NCBI GenBank assembly: GCA_002391065.1
Contig: DGRP01000167.1
Coordinates: 2,486 to 20,463, forward strand
Direction of reading: 5' to 3'
Source: Ruminococcus sp. UBA4385
GTDB lineage: Bacteria; Bacillota_A; Clostridia; Oscillospirales; Ruminococcaceae
Length of the DNA stretch: 17,978 nt
Position numbers and translations under genes: made by a program. The notes beneath the pieces were generated by a model. It saw nothing but the letters and a program-made list of their open reading frames with translations, had not been told where the DNA came from and did no database searches. Below, piece by piece: positions 1 through 7,220 of the stretch; position 1 is the stretch's first letter; every line of letters begins with the position of its first letter.

Positions 1-464
1 AGGCCGCCGAGACACTTGTGCTTTCACCCGATATCGAAACCAAACGGTATTTTACATTCTTTGATGTGCAGCTTCCGCTTTTTATAACATCGCCCGAGGG
101 TACATACAAAACCGAGGAGAGCGACAGCGTGATAAAGCTATTCGGGCTTGACCTGCCCTTGGGAATAAAGACCGTGACAGTCACACCGTATAAGCTCGGC
201 ACTAAGCAGTTGTCATCAAAGCAGGCATTGAAGCTTGCTCACGAAAAAGAGGAAAACTACAGGAAAAACCTTCTCGGAAAGTACGAGCTGAAAGATGTTA
301 AGCTCACCGAAAGTACAGTAAACGGGAAAGCCTCCGTCACTGCCGAGTATACACTCTACGGAGAGCTCTGTCGGGAGGTAAGCTTCTTTGTCCCGAAATC
401 CGAAATAAGAAAGACATATCGCTCCTATACCGCCGCTGATGACCCCAGAGCATCTCACTCGTGA
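1..464 (+). CDS. yqfD: Sporulation protein YqfD, C-terminal fragment (5' end outside window)
   Basis: The reading frame is open from position 3 of the window to the TGA at 462-464; the true start lies upstream, so the GTG at 18 is not taken as the start. The visible C-terminal part, with segments such as FTFFDVQLPL and KLFGLDLPLGIKTVTV, followed by a Lys/Glu-rich helix and beta strands, resembles the extracytoplasmic end of YqfD, a membrane protein of the Bacillus/Clostridium sporulation programme (SpoIVB-like role in the mother cell, known for the family). The position directly before phoH matches the yqfC-yqfD-phoH order of Bacillus, which supports the call. The last ~20 residues are polar and not recognised. 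A promoter for the next gene follows, and no hairpin terminator is seen after the stop. Presence of yqfD fits a spore-forming ancestry but does not prove sporulation. Confidence 0.75.
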   Translation, partial: AAETLVLSPDIETKRYFTFFDVQLPLFITSPEGTYKTEESDSVIKLFGLDLPLGIKTVTVTPYKLGTKQLSSKQALKLAHEKEENYRKNLLGKYELKDVKLTESTVNGKASVTAEYTLYGELCREVSFFVPKSEIRKTYRSYTAADDPRASHS

Positions 465-526
465 AAAAACTAGTTACTCTGCAATACATTGTCTGAAATT
501 TTTGTTGATTTTTGCTATAAATGTTG

Positions 527-560
527 TTGCAATTTCTGAAAAGATGTGGTATACTATAAT
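527..560 (+). promoter_or_regulatory. Sigma-A-type promoter of the phoH operon
   Basis: TTGCAA (527-532), a 17-bp spacer and TATACT (550-555), with TGG directly before the -10 box giving an extended -10. An alternative perfect TATAAT lies at 555-560 but is 22 bp from the -35. It lies in the 143-bp gap between yqfD and phoH, about 50 bp before the phoH start. Confidence 0.7.
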
Positions 561-607
561 TTGAGGTCAGATGACCGAAAACTTAGGCAGAGAATGGAAG
601 TCTGATA

Positions 608-1567
608 ATGGCAGAAAGATCAATAAGTGTTGACAGGCTGGAAACAGTCCTGAGCCTTTGCGGAAATTACGATGAGAACCTCAATCTTATTCAGAGAGAG
701 TACAATGTCGTGGTACTGAGCAGGGGCGACAGCATTAAAGTAAGCGGTGATGAGGAAAATGTGTTCAAGGCATCACAGGCGATTGAAGCCCTCATAACCG
801 TGATAAATAAAGGCGAGCAGCTGACGGAGCAGACCATACGCTATGTGTTCTCTCTTGTGGAGGAGGGCAAGCAGTATGAGATAAGCCACATTTCCGACGG
901 CGGAGTCTGCGTGACTATGAGTGGCAGAGTAGTAAAGCCAAAGACCCTCGGCCAGAAAAGATATATAGAAGCGATAAGAAACAATACGATAGTGCTGGGC
1001 GTCGGCCCTGCAGGTACGGGCAAGACCTATCTTGCGGTTGCTATGGCGGTAAAGGCCTTCAAGGCACATGAGTGTGAAAAGATAATACTGACAAGACCTG
1101 CCGTAGAGGCAGGAGAAAAGCTGGGCTTTCTCCCGGGGGATCTGCAAAACAAGGTAGACCCTTATCTCAGACCGCTTTACGATGCCCTGTTTGAGATGCT
1201 GGGTCCCGAGACCTTTGCAAGACAGCAGGAGCGAGGCTGCATCGAGGTAGCGCCCCTTGCGTACATGAGAGGAAGAACTCTCGATGATTCGTTCATCATA
1301 CTTGATGAGGCGCAGAATACCACACATGAGCAGATGAAGATGTTCCTTACACGTCTGGGCTTTAATTCAAAGATAGTTATCACGGGAGATATCACTCAGA
1401 TAGACTTGCCCGATGAAAGAAAGTCGGGGCTTGTTCAGGCGATGAATGTACTCAAAAACATAGAGGGAATTGAAATAAACCGCTTTTCGGACAAAGACGT
1501 TGTAAGGCATAAGCTGGTACAGGATATAATACTTGCGTATGAGAAGTACGCTAAGAAAGAGAAATAA
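608..1567 (+). CDS. phoH: PhoH-like ATPase (YbeZ family)
   Basis: Cytoplasmic P-loop ATPase of the PhoH/YbeZ family, 319 residues, the usual length. An N-terminal KH-like region (about 1-65) precedes the ATPase domain. The Walker A motif GPAGTGKT is at 133-140, Walker B FIILDEAQ at 229-236, and the family signature GDITQIDLP at 260-268. The ATG at 608 is preceded by GGAAG at 596-600. Family members act with YbeY in rRNA/RNA metabolism, and here ybeY follows 26 bp downstream, as in many bacteria. It is the first gene after the promoter at 527-560 and so leads an operon running to mutS2. In Bacillus yqfF (a c-di-AMP phosphodiesterase) lies between phoH and ybeY; it is absent here. Confidence 0.95.
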   Translation: MAERSISVDRLETVLSLCGNYDENLNLIQREYNVVVLSRGDSIKVSGDEENVFKASQAIEALITVINKGEQLTEQTIRYVFSLVEEGKQYEISHISDGGVCVTMSGRVVKPKTLGQKRYIEAIRNNTIVLGVGPAGTGKTYLAVAMAVKAFKAHECEKIILTRPAVEAGEKLGFLPGDLQNKVDPYLRPLYDALFEMLGPETFARQQERGCIEVAPLAYMRGRTLDDSFIILDEAQNTTHEQMKMFLTRLGFNSKIVITGDITQIDLPDERKSGLVQAMNVLKNIEGIEINRFSDKDVVRHKLVQDIILAYEKYAKKEK

Positions 1568-1593
1568 ATACACACAAAGGGAGTTGTTGAAAA

Positions 1594-2106
1594 ATGGGCA
1601 AGGTCAAGGTTTTGATCTCAAACGAGCAGTCGGACATAAAAGTACCTGTAGGTATCAGACTGCTGATAAGACGCTGCTGCCATGCAGTTACGGAGTATGA
1701 AGGCTTTACGAATGACTATGAGGTTTCGGTAAGCTTCGTAAATGACGCACAGATACATGAGCTTAATAAAAAACACCGCGATATCGACAGACCTACCGAT
1801 GTTCTGTCATTTCCTCTCGGTGAAAACGGTGTTTACGATATAGACCACGAGACAGGAGCATCGCTCCTGGGAGATATAGTTATCAGCCTTGAGACAGCAT
1901 TCCGTCAGGCTGAGGTTTACGGTCACTCGCTTGAGCGTGAGGTAGGCTTCCTGACAGTTCATTCAATGCTTCACCTGCTTGGATATGACCATGAGGAAGG
2001 CCCTCTTCAGGAGCGCATTATGCGTGAAAAGGAAGAGGCAATACTTACACAGCTCGGTATCTCCCGTGATGAGACCTTTGTAGAAGAGCATGCGCATAAA
2101 GACTAA
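1594..2106 (+). CDS. ybeY: Endoribonuclease YbeY (rRNA maturation factor)
   Basis: Single-domain metal-dependent endoribonuclease, 170 residues, that takes part in 16S rRNA 3'-end maturation and 70S quality control (known for the family). The signature H-x3-H-x5-H is visible as HSMLHLLGYDH, with zinc ligands His123, His127 and His133. The conserved block RPTDVLSFPL is at 66-75 and LLGDIVIS at 91-98. AAAGGGAG at 1576-1583 is the ribosome binding site, 10 bp before the ATG. The 3' end overlaps dgkA by 17 bp, which suggests coupled translation. The ordering phoH-ybeY-dgkA-era matches the Firmicute arrangement of ribosome-assembly genes. Confidence 0.96.
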   Translation: MGKVKVLISNEQSDIKVPVGIRLLIRRCCHAVTEYEGFTNDYEVSVSFVNDAQIHELNKKHRDIDRPTDVLSFPLGENGVYDIDHETGASLLGDIVISLETAFRQAEVYGHSLEREVGFLTVHSMLHLLGYDHEEGPLQERIMREKEEAILTQLGISRDETFVEEHAHKD

Positions 2107-2581
2107 TATCGGGAAGTTTTTCAAAAGCTTCCGCTATGCCTCGGCAGGCTTAACAAGTGCGATAGCCTCTGAGCGCAATATGAGGTTTCACCTTGGGGCG
2201 GCGGCCTTTGTGATATGGATAATGAGGTTTTATGAGCTGACTCTCGGTGAGAGTGCGGCGATCTATATTTGTATCGGAGCAGTGCTGTCTCTTGAGCTTG
2301 TAAATACAGCTATCGAGAGCATAGTTGACCTTGTATGCCCTGAAAAAAACGATATGGCTAAAAAAGCAAAGGACTGTGCCGCAGGCGCAGTCCTTGTTAT
2401 GGCTTTTATGAGTGTGATTACAGCGGTGTATATTCTGTGGGATACAAAGGTGTTCAGGCACATCTGGAAGGTTCTCACGGACAGGCCTTATCGGCTTTGT
2501 ATATTTGCTGTGCTGGCATTTTTGTGGCTGGCATGGGTGTTCGGAAAGAAAAACAATGACAGTAAGGAAGTAAGAAAATGA
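2090..2581 (+). CDS. dgkA: Diacylglycerol/undecaprenol kinase (DgkA family) with an extra C-terminal membrane helix
   Basis: Integral membrane lipid kinase; in Gram-positive relatives it phosphorylates undecaprenol, recycling the carrier for cell-wall synthesis (known for the Firmicute family). Conserved active-site residues fall at the same numbers as in the E. coli enzyme: Glu28, Glu69, Asn72, Glu76 and Lys94, within SERN, LELVNTAIE and KKAKD. Three membrane segments lie at about 35-50, 55-80 and 97-117. At 163 residues it is some 40 longer than the usual 120-130; the extra part carries a fourth hydrophobic segment (about 134-151) and a basic tail. The start at 2090 overlaps ybeY by 17 bp and the stop overlaps the era start as ATGA, so expression is probably coupled to both neighbours. 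Confidence 0.93.
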   Translation: MRIKTNIGKFFKSFRYASAGLTSAIASERNMRFHLGAAAFVIWIMRFYELTLGESAAIYICIGAVLSLELVNTAIESIVDLVCPEKNDMAKKAKDCAAGAVLVMAFMSVITAVYILWDTKVFRHIWKVLTDRPYRLCIFAVLAFLWLAWVFGKKNNDSKEVRK

Positions 2582-3477
2582 GTGAAAGCAAAAGTGTATT
2601 CGTAACGATAGTAGGAAGAGCAAATGCGGGAAAATCCTCTCTTCTCAACAGGCTTGTAGGCGAGAAGATAGCTGCCGTCAGCTCAAAGCCGCAGACCACC
2701 CGTACAAGAATTACGGGAGTGCTGACCGAGAATGATATTCAGTACGTTTTTTTGGACACACCCGGAGTTCATAAGGCGCATAACAAGCTTGGCGAGCATA
2801 TGCTCAAAACAGTGAGTGATTCAGTCTCCGAGGGTGAGCTTATACTTATGATGGCAGACTGCTCAAAGAAGCCGAACGAGAGCGAAAAAAAGCTTGTCCA
2901 GAGCTTTTCAAAGAAAACCAAGGTGATACTTGCCCTAAACAAGACCGACCTTATAAAGGACAAGGAAAAGCTTTTAGAGGTCATCACGGAGTATTCATCT
3001 CTGTATGATTTTTCCGAGGTTGTGCCGATAAGCGTTGCACAGAATGACGGCCTTGACATCATCATGAAGATACTCAATGAAAACGCTGTTGAAGGTCCTC
3101 ACTATTTCCCCGATGACAAGTTCACCGACCAGCCCGAAAAGGTGCTTATGGCTGAAATGATAAGAGAAAAGGCGCTCCTGAATCTCAATGAGGAAGTACC
3201 TCACGGTATAGCCGTGACAATAGAGCGTCTTAATGAGCGTGAGAACAGAAACGGCGAAACTATCCTCGATATTGATGCAACTATCTTCTGCGAGCGTGAA
3301 AGCCACAAGGGAATACTTATAGGCAAGGGCGGATCAATGCTCAGGAAAATAGGCTCAGAGGCAAGAGCCGACCTTGAAGAATTCTTCGGCATAAAGGTAA
3401 ATCTTCAGTGCTGGGTCAAAGTCAAGGAGGATTGGCGCAACCGTGAGGGTCTTATCAAGAACTTCGGCCTTGAATAA
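2578..3477 (+). CDS. era: GTPase Era
   Basis: Essential GTPase that binds 16S rRNA near its 3' end and assists 30S subunit assembly. The 299-residue length is typical. GTPase motifs in order: G1 GRANAGKS (13-20), a switch region with KPQTTRTRI (38-46), G3 DTPG (60-63) and G4 NKTD (121-124). The C-terminal KH domain carries the GKGG loop at 249-252 and the family end motif VKVKEDWRN. The ATG overlaps the dgkA stop by four bases (ATGA), with AGGAAG upstream as ribosome binding site. cdd, which lies between dgkA and era in Bacillus, is absent. Confidence 0.97.
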   Translation: MSESKSVFVTIVGRANAGKSSLLNRLVGEKIAAVSSKPQTTRTRITGVLTENDIQYVFLDTPGVHKAHNKLGEHMLKTVSDSVSEGELILMMADCSKKPNESEKKLVQSFSKKTKVILALNKTDLIKDKEKLLEVITEYSSLYDFSEVVPISVAQNDGLDIIMKILNENAVEGPHYFPDDKFTDQPEKVLMAEMIREKALLNLNEEVPHGIAVTIERLNERENRNGETILDIDATIFCERESHKGILIGKGGSMLRKIGSEARADLEEFFGIKVNLQCWVKVKEDWRNREGLIKNFGLE

Positions 3478-3502
3478 TTGGTAAACAAATCCGCTGATAA
3501 AA

Positions 3503-3537
3503 ATCCCTCTTCCGAGAAAACTAATATCGGGAGGGAT
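3503..3537 (+). promoter_or_regulatory. Hairpin containing the yqzL Shine-Dalgarno
   Basis: The 5' arm ATCCCTC (3503-3509), a TT bulge and CCGA (3512-3515) pair perfectly with TCGG (3527-3530) and GAGGGAT (3531-3537) across an 11-nt loop. The 3' arm contains GGGAGGG (3529-3535), the only good ribosome binding site for the ATG at 3543. No T-run follows, so it is unlikely to be a rho-independent terminator for era; translational gating of yqzL is the more natural reading, but this is inference. Confidence 0.5.
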
Positions 3538-3542
3538 ACTTT

Positions 3543-3680
3543 ATGTCATACTGGGATATTTTTTTCAAAACAGGCAGGATAGCCGATTATCTGAAATACT
3601 GCGAAGCAGAAAGGAATGAGCACCGTGATAACCTTGAAGGGTCTCGTGATAAGGGAGAGCGACAGCGGCGAAGCGAGTAA
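3543..3680 (+). CDS. yqzL: YqzL-family small protein, overlapping recO
   Basis: A 45-residue open frame starting MSYWDIFFKTGRIADYLKYC, with GGGAGGG seven bases upstream of the ATG. The N-terminal Trp...Phe-x-x-Thr-Gly-x-Ile-x-x-Tyr-Leu pattern is that of the YqzL family, short proteins of unknown function encoded between era and recO in Bacillus and many Clostridia. The location here is exactly that. The C-terminal half (after residue about 22) is highly charged (Arg, Glu, Asp, Lys) and is encoded in the +1 frame relative to recO, which starts at 3616, so 65 bases are read in two frames. The conserved part lies mostly outside the overlap. The ribosome binding site is inside a hairpin. The protein is too short to appear in many gene predictions. 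Confidence 0.75.
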   Translation: MSYWDIFFKTGRIADYLKYCEAERNEHRDNLEGSRDKGERQRRSE

Positions 3681-4377
3681 GTATATAAACATACTCACTG
3701 CCGAAAGGGGCATATTGAAGGTGTTCATCAGGGGCGGAAAAAAGAGCTCAAAGAATGCCTCTCCGACTGAGATATTTGCGTATTCGACCTTCTGCCTTGA
3801 GGAGAAGAAAAACCGCAATCAGCAGATATATTATCTTAATTCCTGCGAGTCGGAAAAGCTGTTTTATAATATAAGACTTGATGCTGTTAAAATGGCACTT
3901 GCAATGTATTTCTGCGAGCTTCTGAGCTATACAGGCACAGAGGAAACCCCCAGCGAGGAGGTGCTTCGCTTAGCGCTCAATACCTTCTATTCGCTTGATA
4001 CCGACCGAATGGAAAATGAGCTTCTGCGTGCTGTGTTTGAGTTCAGACTTCTCTGTGAAACAGGCTTCAGACCTGCGCTTCTGGGCTGTGCCGAGTGCAT
4101 GAGGAGCGAATCTGACATGATGTACCTTGATATCTCATCGGGCAATATGCTCTGTCAGGACTGCTATGAGGATAAGGGCGAACAGAATATAGTTGAAGCC
4201 GACAGAACGCTCCTTTACACTATCCGCTTTATAGCCCTTGCAGAGTATGACAGGCTGTTCAGCTTTAAGCTCAGTCAGAAATATCTCGCTCAGCTTACAA
4301 GCTTTACTTCAAGGTTTATGCGCTATCATGTAAGAGGCGAGCTTAAAACCCTGAGATTCTATAAAATGCTGAAATAG
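3616..4377 (+). CDS. recO: DNA repair protein RecO
   Basis: Recombination mediator of the RecFOR pathway: binds SSB and single-stranded DNA, anneals strands and helps load RecA. The 253-residue length is standard. An N-terminal OB-fold (about 1-78) starts with the typical LKGLVIRESDSGEASKYINI pattern. A helical C-terminal domain holds a four-cysteine zinc site, Cys158-x2-Cys161 and Cys180-x2-Cys183. The start at 3616 fits the family N-terminus, although it lies inside yqzL in another frame and has only GAAAGGAATG upstream as a weak ribosome binding site. Its initiation may therefore be coupled to yqzL translation. It is followed 8 bases later by a TfoX-domain gene. Confidence 0.95.
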   Translation: MSTVITLKGLVIRESDSGEASKYINILTAERGILKVFIRGGKKSSKNASPTEIFAYSTFCLEEKKNRNQQIYYLNSCESEKLFYNIRLDAVKMALAMYFCELLSYTGTEETPSEEVLRLALNTFYSLDTDRMENELLRAVFEFRLLCETGFRPALLGCAECMRSESDMMYLDISSGNMLCQDCYEDKGEQNIVEADRTLLYTIRFIALAEYDRLFSFKLSQKYLAQLTSFTSRFMRYHVRGELKTLRFYKMLK

Positions 4378-4385
4378 GTGAAAAA

Positions 4386-4700
4386 ATGGCAAGCAGTAAT
4401 GAATACCTTGAATACATACTGGAGCAGTTATCTGCTCTCAGTGATATAACATACAGAAAAATGATGGGAGAATACATACTCTACTACAGGGGAAGAGTGT
4501 TCGGCGGAATTTATGATAACAGACTGCTGTTAAAGCCGACCGCTTCCGCCCGTGAGCTTTTGCCCGATGCCTCAGAGGAGCTTCCCTATGAGGGTGCAAA
4601 GCCAATGCTCATGCCCTCGGATACCGATGACAGGGAGCTTCTTGCAAAGGTGACAGAGGCTATGTACAGTGAACTCCCCGAACCTAAAAAGAAAAAGTAA
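4386..4700 (+). CDS. TfoX N-terminal-domain protein
   Basis: A 104-residue cytoplasmic protein consisting almost entirely of the TfoX/Sxy N-terminal domain (PF04993 type). Visible family features are ITYRKMMGEYILYYRGRVFGG (20-40, split here for reference: RKMMGEY then YRGRVFGGIYDNRLLLK) and the GAKPM segment near 70-75. The C-terminal domain found in competence regulators is missing, and the chain ends in a basic PKKKKK-like tail. Its function is not known; stand-alone members are common in Firmicutes and should not be assumed to control competence. AGGTGA at 4376-4381 overlaps the recO stop and serves as ribosome binding site. It lies between recO and mutS2, 8 and 11 bases from each, so it is co-transcribed with DNA-repair genes. 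Confidence 0.85.
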   Translation: MASSNEYLEYILEQLSALSDITYRKMMGEYILYYRGRVFGGIYDNRLLLKPTASARELLPDASEELPYEGAKPMLMPSDTDDRELLAKVTEAMYSELPEPKKKK

Positions 4701-4711
4701 TGGAGAATAAA

Positions 4712-7111
4712 ATGAATATAAAAAACTGTGAAGTATTAGAGCTACATAAGATACTTGAAATGCTGGCTTCCAAGTGCTCAAATCCCGAGGCGAAAAAGCT
4801 GGCATCTGAAATAGAGCCAATGGACGAGCTTGCAGACGTTCAGCGAGAGATTGACAAGACCACTCTCGCCCTGGAGCTTTCTGTGCGCTACGGCTCGCCT
4901 GTGTTCTATAATATACCCGATGTTTCGGCGGCTCTTAAAAGAGCACAAAGCGGCGGTGTGATGTCGCTTGATGAGCTTATCCGCATAAGGCGCCTGCTTG
5001 CGCAGGTGCAGGAGCTCTACAGCTGGTTTACTCAGATCAGAGATGAGGACACTTCAAAGCTTTCCTACCTGTTTGAACAGCTCTTCCCCGACAAGAGCCT
5101 GCTCACCAGACTTGAAACTTCTATCGCCAGCGAGACCGAGCTTACCGATGATGCAAGCGCACAGCTGCGCTCTATAAGGCTTAAAATAAGCCGAGGCGGC
5201 TTAAAAATAAGAGAGTCGCTTGACCGCATGATAAAGTCTTCAAGCGTTACTAAATATTTGCAGGAGAGCGTAGTCACCCTGCGTGACGGGCGCTTTGTTC
5301 TGCCTGTCAAGACCGAATACAAAAGCCGTGTCCCGGGTCTTGTGCATGACACCTCGGCAACGGGCTCAACCCTGTTCATAGAGCCTATGAGCGTAGTTGA
5401 AGCCAACAATGAAATACGCATACTCAAAGGCGAGGAGCAGGACGAGATAAGACGCATTATCCGTGAGCTCTCGGACATCTGTGCCGCAAGCGCAGAGAAG
5501 CTTATTTCGGGCTACAATGCAGCGGCTGAGCTTGATGTATACTTCTCAAAGGCAAACCTCGCTGCCGATATGAGAGCCATGACCCCCGAAATATCAGATG
5601 ACGGCATCATAATACTCAACAAAGCAAGACACCCTCTGCTTGATAAGAACAAGGCAGTGCCTATAAACTTCTCAATAGGCGAGCAGTATAAATCTCTTGT
5701 CATAACAGGTCCTAACACAGGCGGTAAGACGGTAGTTCTCAAAACGGTGGGACTGCTTACCCTTATGACTATGTGCGGACTTCTTATACCTGCATCTGAC
5801 GGAAGCCGTATTTCGATATATAAAAAGATACTTGTCGATATCGGAGATATGCAGTCGATAGAGCATAACCTCTCAACCTTCTCCTCTCACATGAACAGAG
5901 TGAAGGAGATACTTGACGAAGCCGACAGTGAGAGCTTAGTTCTCCTTGATGAGCTGGGCTCGGGCACCGACCCTGTCGAGGGTGCGGCACTTGCAGTCGC
6001 TATTATCGAACGGATAGGGAAGTTCGGGGCAACACTTGTTACGACAACCCATTATCAGGAGCTCAAAATGTATGCCCTTGATACCGAGGGTGTAGAGAAT
6101 GCCTCCTGCGAGTTTGACACAAAGACCTTGAAGCCTACCTATCGTCTTATAATAGGCTCACCCGGAAAATCAAACGCATTCGATATTTCCCGAAGCCTCG
6201 GCATAGATGACGATATAATCAGGTACGCAAAAAGCCTTATTACCGAGGACAACCGCCGTTTTGAAAACGTGATAGAGCGCCTTGAACAGTCAAGGACTGA
6301 GCTTGAAAGCAGCAGAAAAGCCCTCGAACGTGAAAGAAAAGAAGCCGAGAAGATAAGAGCAGAGCTTGAGACCGAGCGTGAAAAGCTCTATGACCGCAAG
6401 GAACGTGAGCTTGAACAGGCAAGGCTTGAAGCCGAGAACATAGTTAAGAATGTTCGCATAGAGTCTCAGCACCTGGTCGAAGAGCTTGAAGCTATGAAAA
6501 AAGAAAAGGACAAGGCTGACTTCTCACAGAAAGCGGCTCAGGCAAAGGGCATACAACGCAGAGCAATCAATAAGCTTTATGACGAGTCAATGCCCGAAAT
6601 GGAGAGCAGAAACAAGGATTACGTTCTCCCGAGACCCCTTAAAAAGGGAGATCGGGTTCTCCTTGCCGACAACGGAAGACGTGGTATTCTTACCTCGGTT
6701 CCCGATGCTTCGGGTTCGTGCTTTGTGCAGATAGGTGTTATGCGCACAAAGGTAGACGCATCAAAGCTTCGCCTTATCGAAGAGCAAGAGCAGAAGCCCG
6801 TAAAACAGCAGAAAAAGCCCAAGGGCGGTGTAACCAAAAACGGTGTTGAGAGCCGCATGACAAGAAAGCTCTCCACAGAGCTTGACATAAGGGGCTTTGC
6901 CGCTGACGAGGGAGTTCACGAGGTCGATCAGTTCATTTCCGATGCGATAATGTCGGGAGTATCAATGCTGACTATCATTCACGGCAGAGGAACGGGAGTG
7001 CTCAAAAATGCAGTAAGAAATCATCTGAAGCGTCATCGCTCGGTTAAGTCTTACCGCCCGGGAGTTTACGGCGAGGGTGAGGACGGAGTAACTATAGTTG
7101 AGCTGAAATAG
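4712..7111 (+). CDS. mutS2: MutS2 family ATPase with Smr nuclease domain
   Basis: 799 residues, normal for MutS2. In Bacillus MutS2 recognises collided ribosomes and helps rescue them; in other bacteria it limits recombination, so the exact role here is open. From the chosen start: clamp/core helices about 1-300, Walker A GPNTGGKT at 333-340, Walker B LVLLDE at 409-414, then the STFSSHM and GSGTDP signatures, a long Glu/Arg/Lys coiled coil (about 515-625), a KOW-like region, and a C-terminal Smr domain (from about 722) with LDIRG and HGRGTG. An ATG at 4700 overlaps the previous stop but has no ribosome binding site; ATG 4712 has GGAG at 4702-4705 and gives the usual N-terminus MNIKNCEVLEL. 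It is the last gene before the terminator at 7118-7149. Confidence 0.95.
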   Translation: MNIKNCEVLELHKILEMLASKCSNPEAKKLASEIEPMDELADVQREIDKTTLALELSVRYGSPVFYNIPDVSAALKRAQSGGVMSLDELIRIRRLLAQVQELYSWFTQIRDEDTSKLSYLFEQLFPDKSLLTRLETSIASETELTDDASAQLRSIRLKISRGGLKIRESLDRMIKSSSVTKYLQESVVTLRDGRFVLPVKTEYKSRVPGLVHDTSATGSTLFIEPMSVVEANNEIRILKGEEQDEIRRIIRELSDICAASAEKLISGYNAAAELDVYFSKANLAADMRAMTPEISDDGIIILNKARHPLLDKNKAVPINFSIGEQYKSLVITGPNTGGKTVVLKTVGLLTLMTMCGLLIPASDGSRISIYKKILVDIGDMQSIEHNLSTFSSHMNRVKEILDEADSESLVLLDELGSGTDPVEGAALAVAIIERIGKFGATLVTTTHYQELKMYALDTEGVENASCEFDTKTLKPTYRLIIGSPGKSNAFDISRSLGIDDDIIRYAKSLITEDNRRFENVIERLEQSRTELESSRKALERERKEAEKIRAELETEREKLYDRKERELEQARLEAENIVKNVRIESQHLVEELEAMKKEKDKADFSQKAAQAKGIQRRAINKLYDESMPEMESRNKDYVLPRPLKKGDRVLLADNGRRGILTSVPDASGSCFVQIGVMRTKVDASKLRLIEEQEQKPVKQQKKPKGGVTKNGVESRMTRKLSTELDIRGFAADEGVHEVDQFISDAIMSGVSMLTIIHGRGTGVLKNAVRNHLKRHRSVKSYRPGVYGEGEDGVTIVELK

Positions 7112-7117
7112 ATATAA

Positions 7118-7149
7118 CAGCGCCTTCCTGCGGAGGGTGCTGTATTTTT
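7118..7149 (+). terminator. Rho-independent terminator after mutS2
   Basis: An 11-bp stem (7118-7128 with 7132-7142, two G-T wobbles) closes a TGC loop and is followed by TATTTTT. It starts 6 bases after the mutS2 stop and ends the phoH-to-mutS2 transcription unit. Confidence 0.85.
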
Positions 7150-7161
7150 AACATATAGTTA

Positions 7162-7190
7162 TTGAAATATTCTGCATGATGTGATATAAT
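7162..7190 (+). promoter_or_regulatory. Strong sigma-A-type promoter for DUF951-prfA operon
   Basis: TTGAAA (7162-7167), 17-bp spacer, perfect TATAAT (7185-7190), with TGA just before the -10 box as an extended -10. It lies between the mutS2 terminator and the DUF951 start at 7221, so the leader is short (about 25 nt). Confidence 0.85.
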
Positions 7191-7220
7191 ATTATGATGT
7201 GAGCAGTAAGGAGGTGCCTT

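Noticed and set aside
773..1327. Long minus-strand open frame opposite phoH
   Set aside because: A shadow of the coding strand: no ribosome binding site, no recognisable domain, and Cys/Arg/Leu-rich composition typical of antisense frames.
3503..3540. Hairpin after era as a rho-independent terminator
   Set aside because: No T-run follows the stem, and yqzL and recO continue directly; reported instead as a possible translation-control hairpin.
4700..4711. ATG overlapping the TfoX-gene stop as start of MutS2
   Set aside because: No ribosome binding site upstream; the next in-frame ATG at 4712 has GGAG at the right distance and the family N-terminus.
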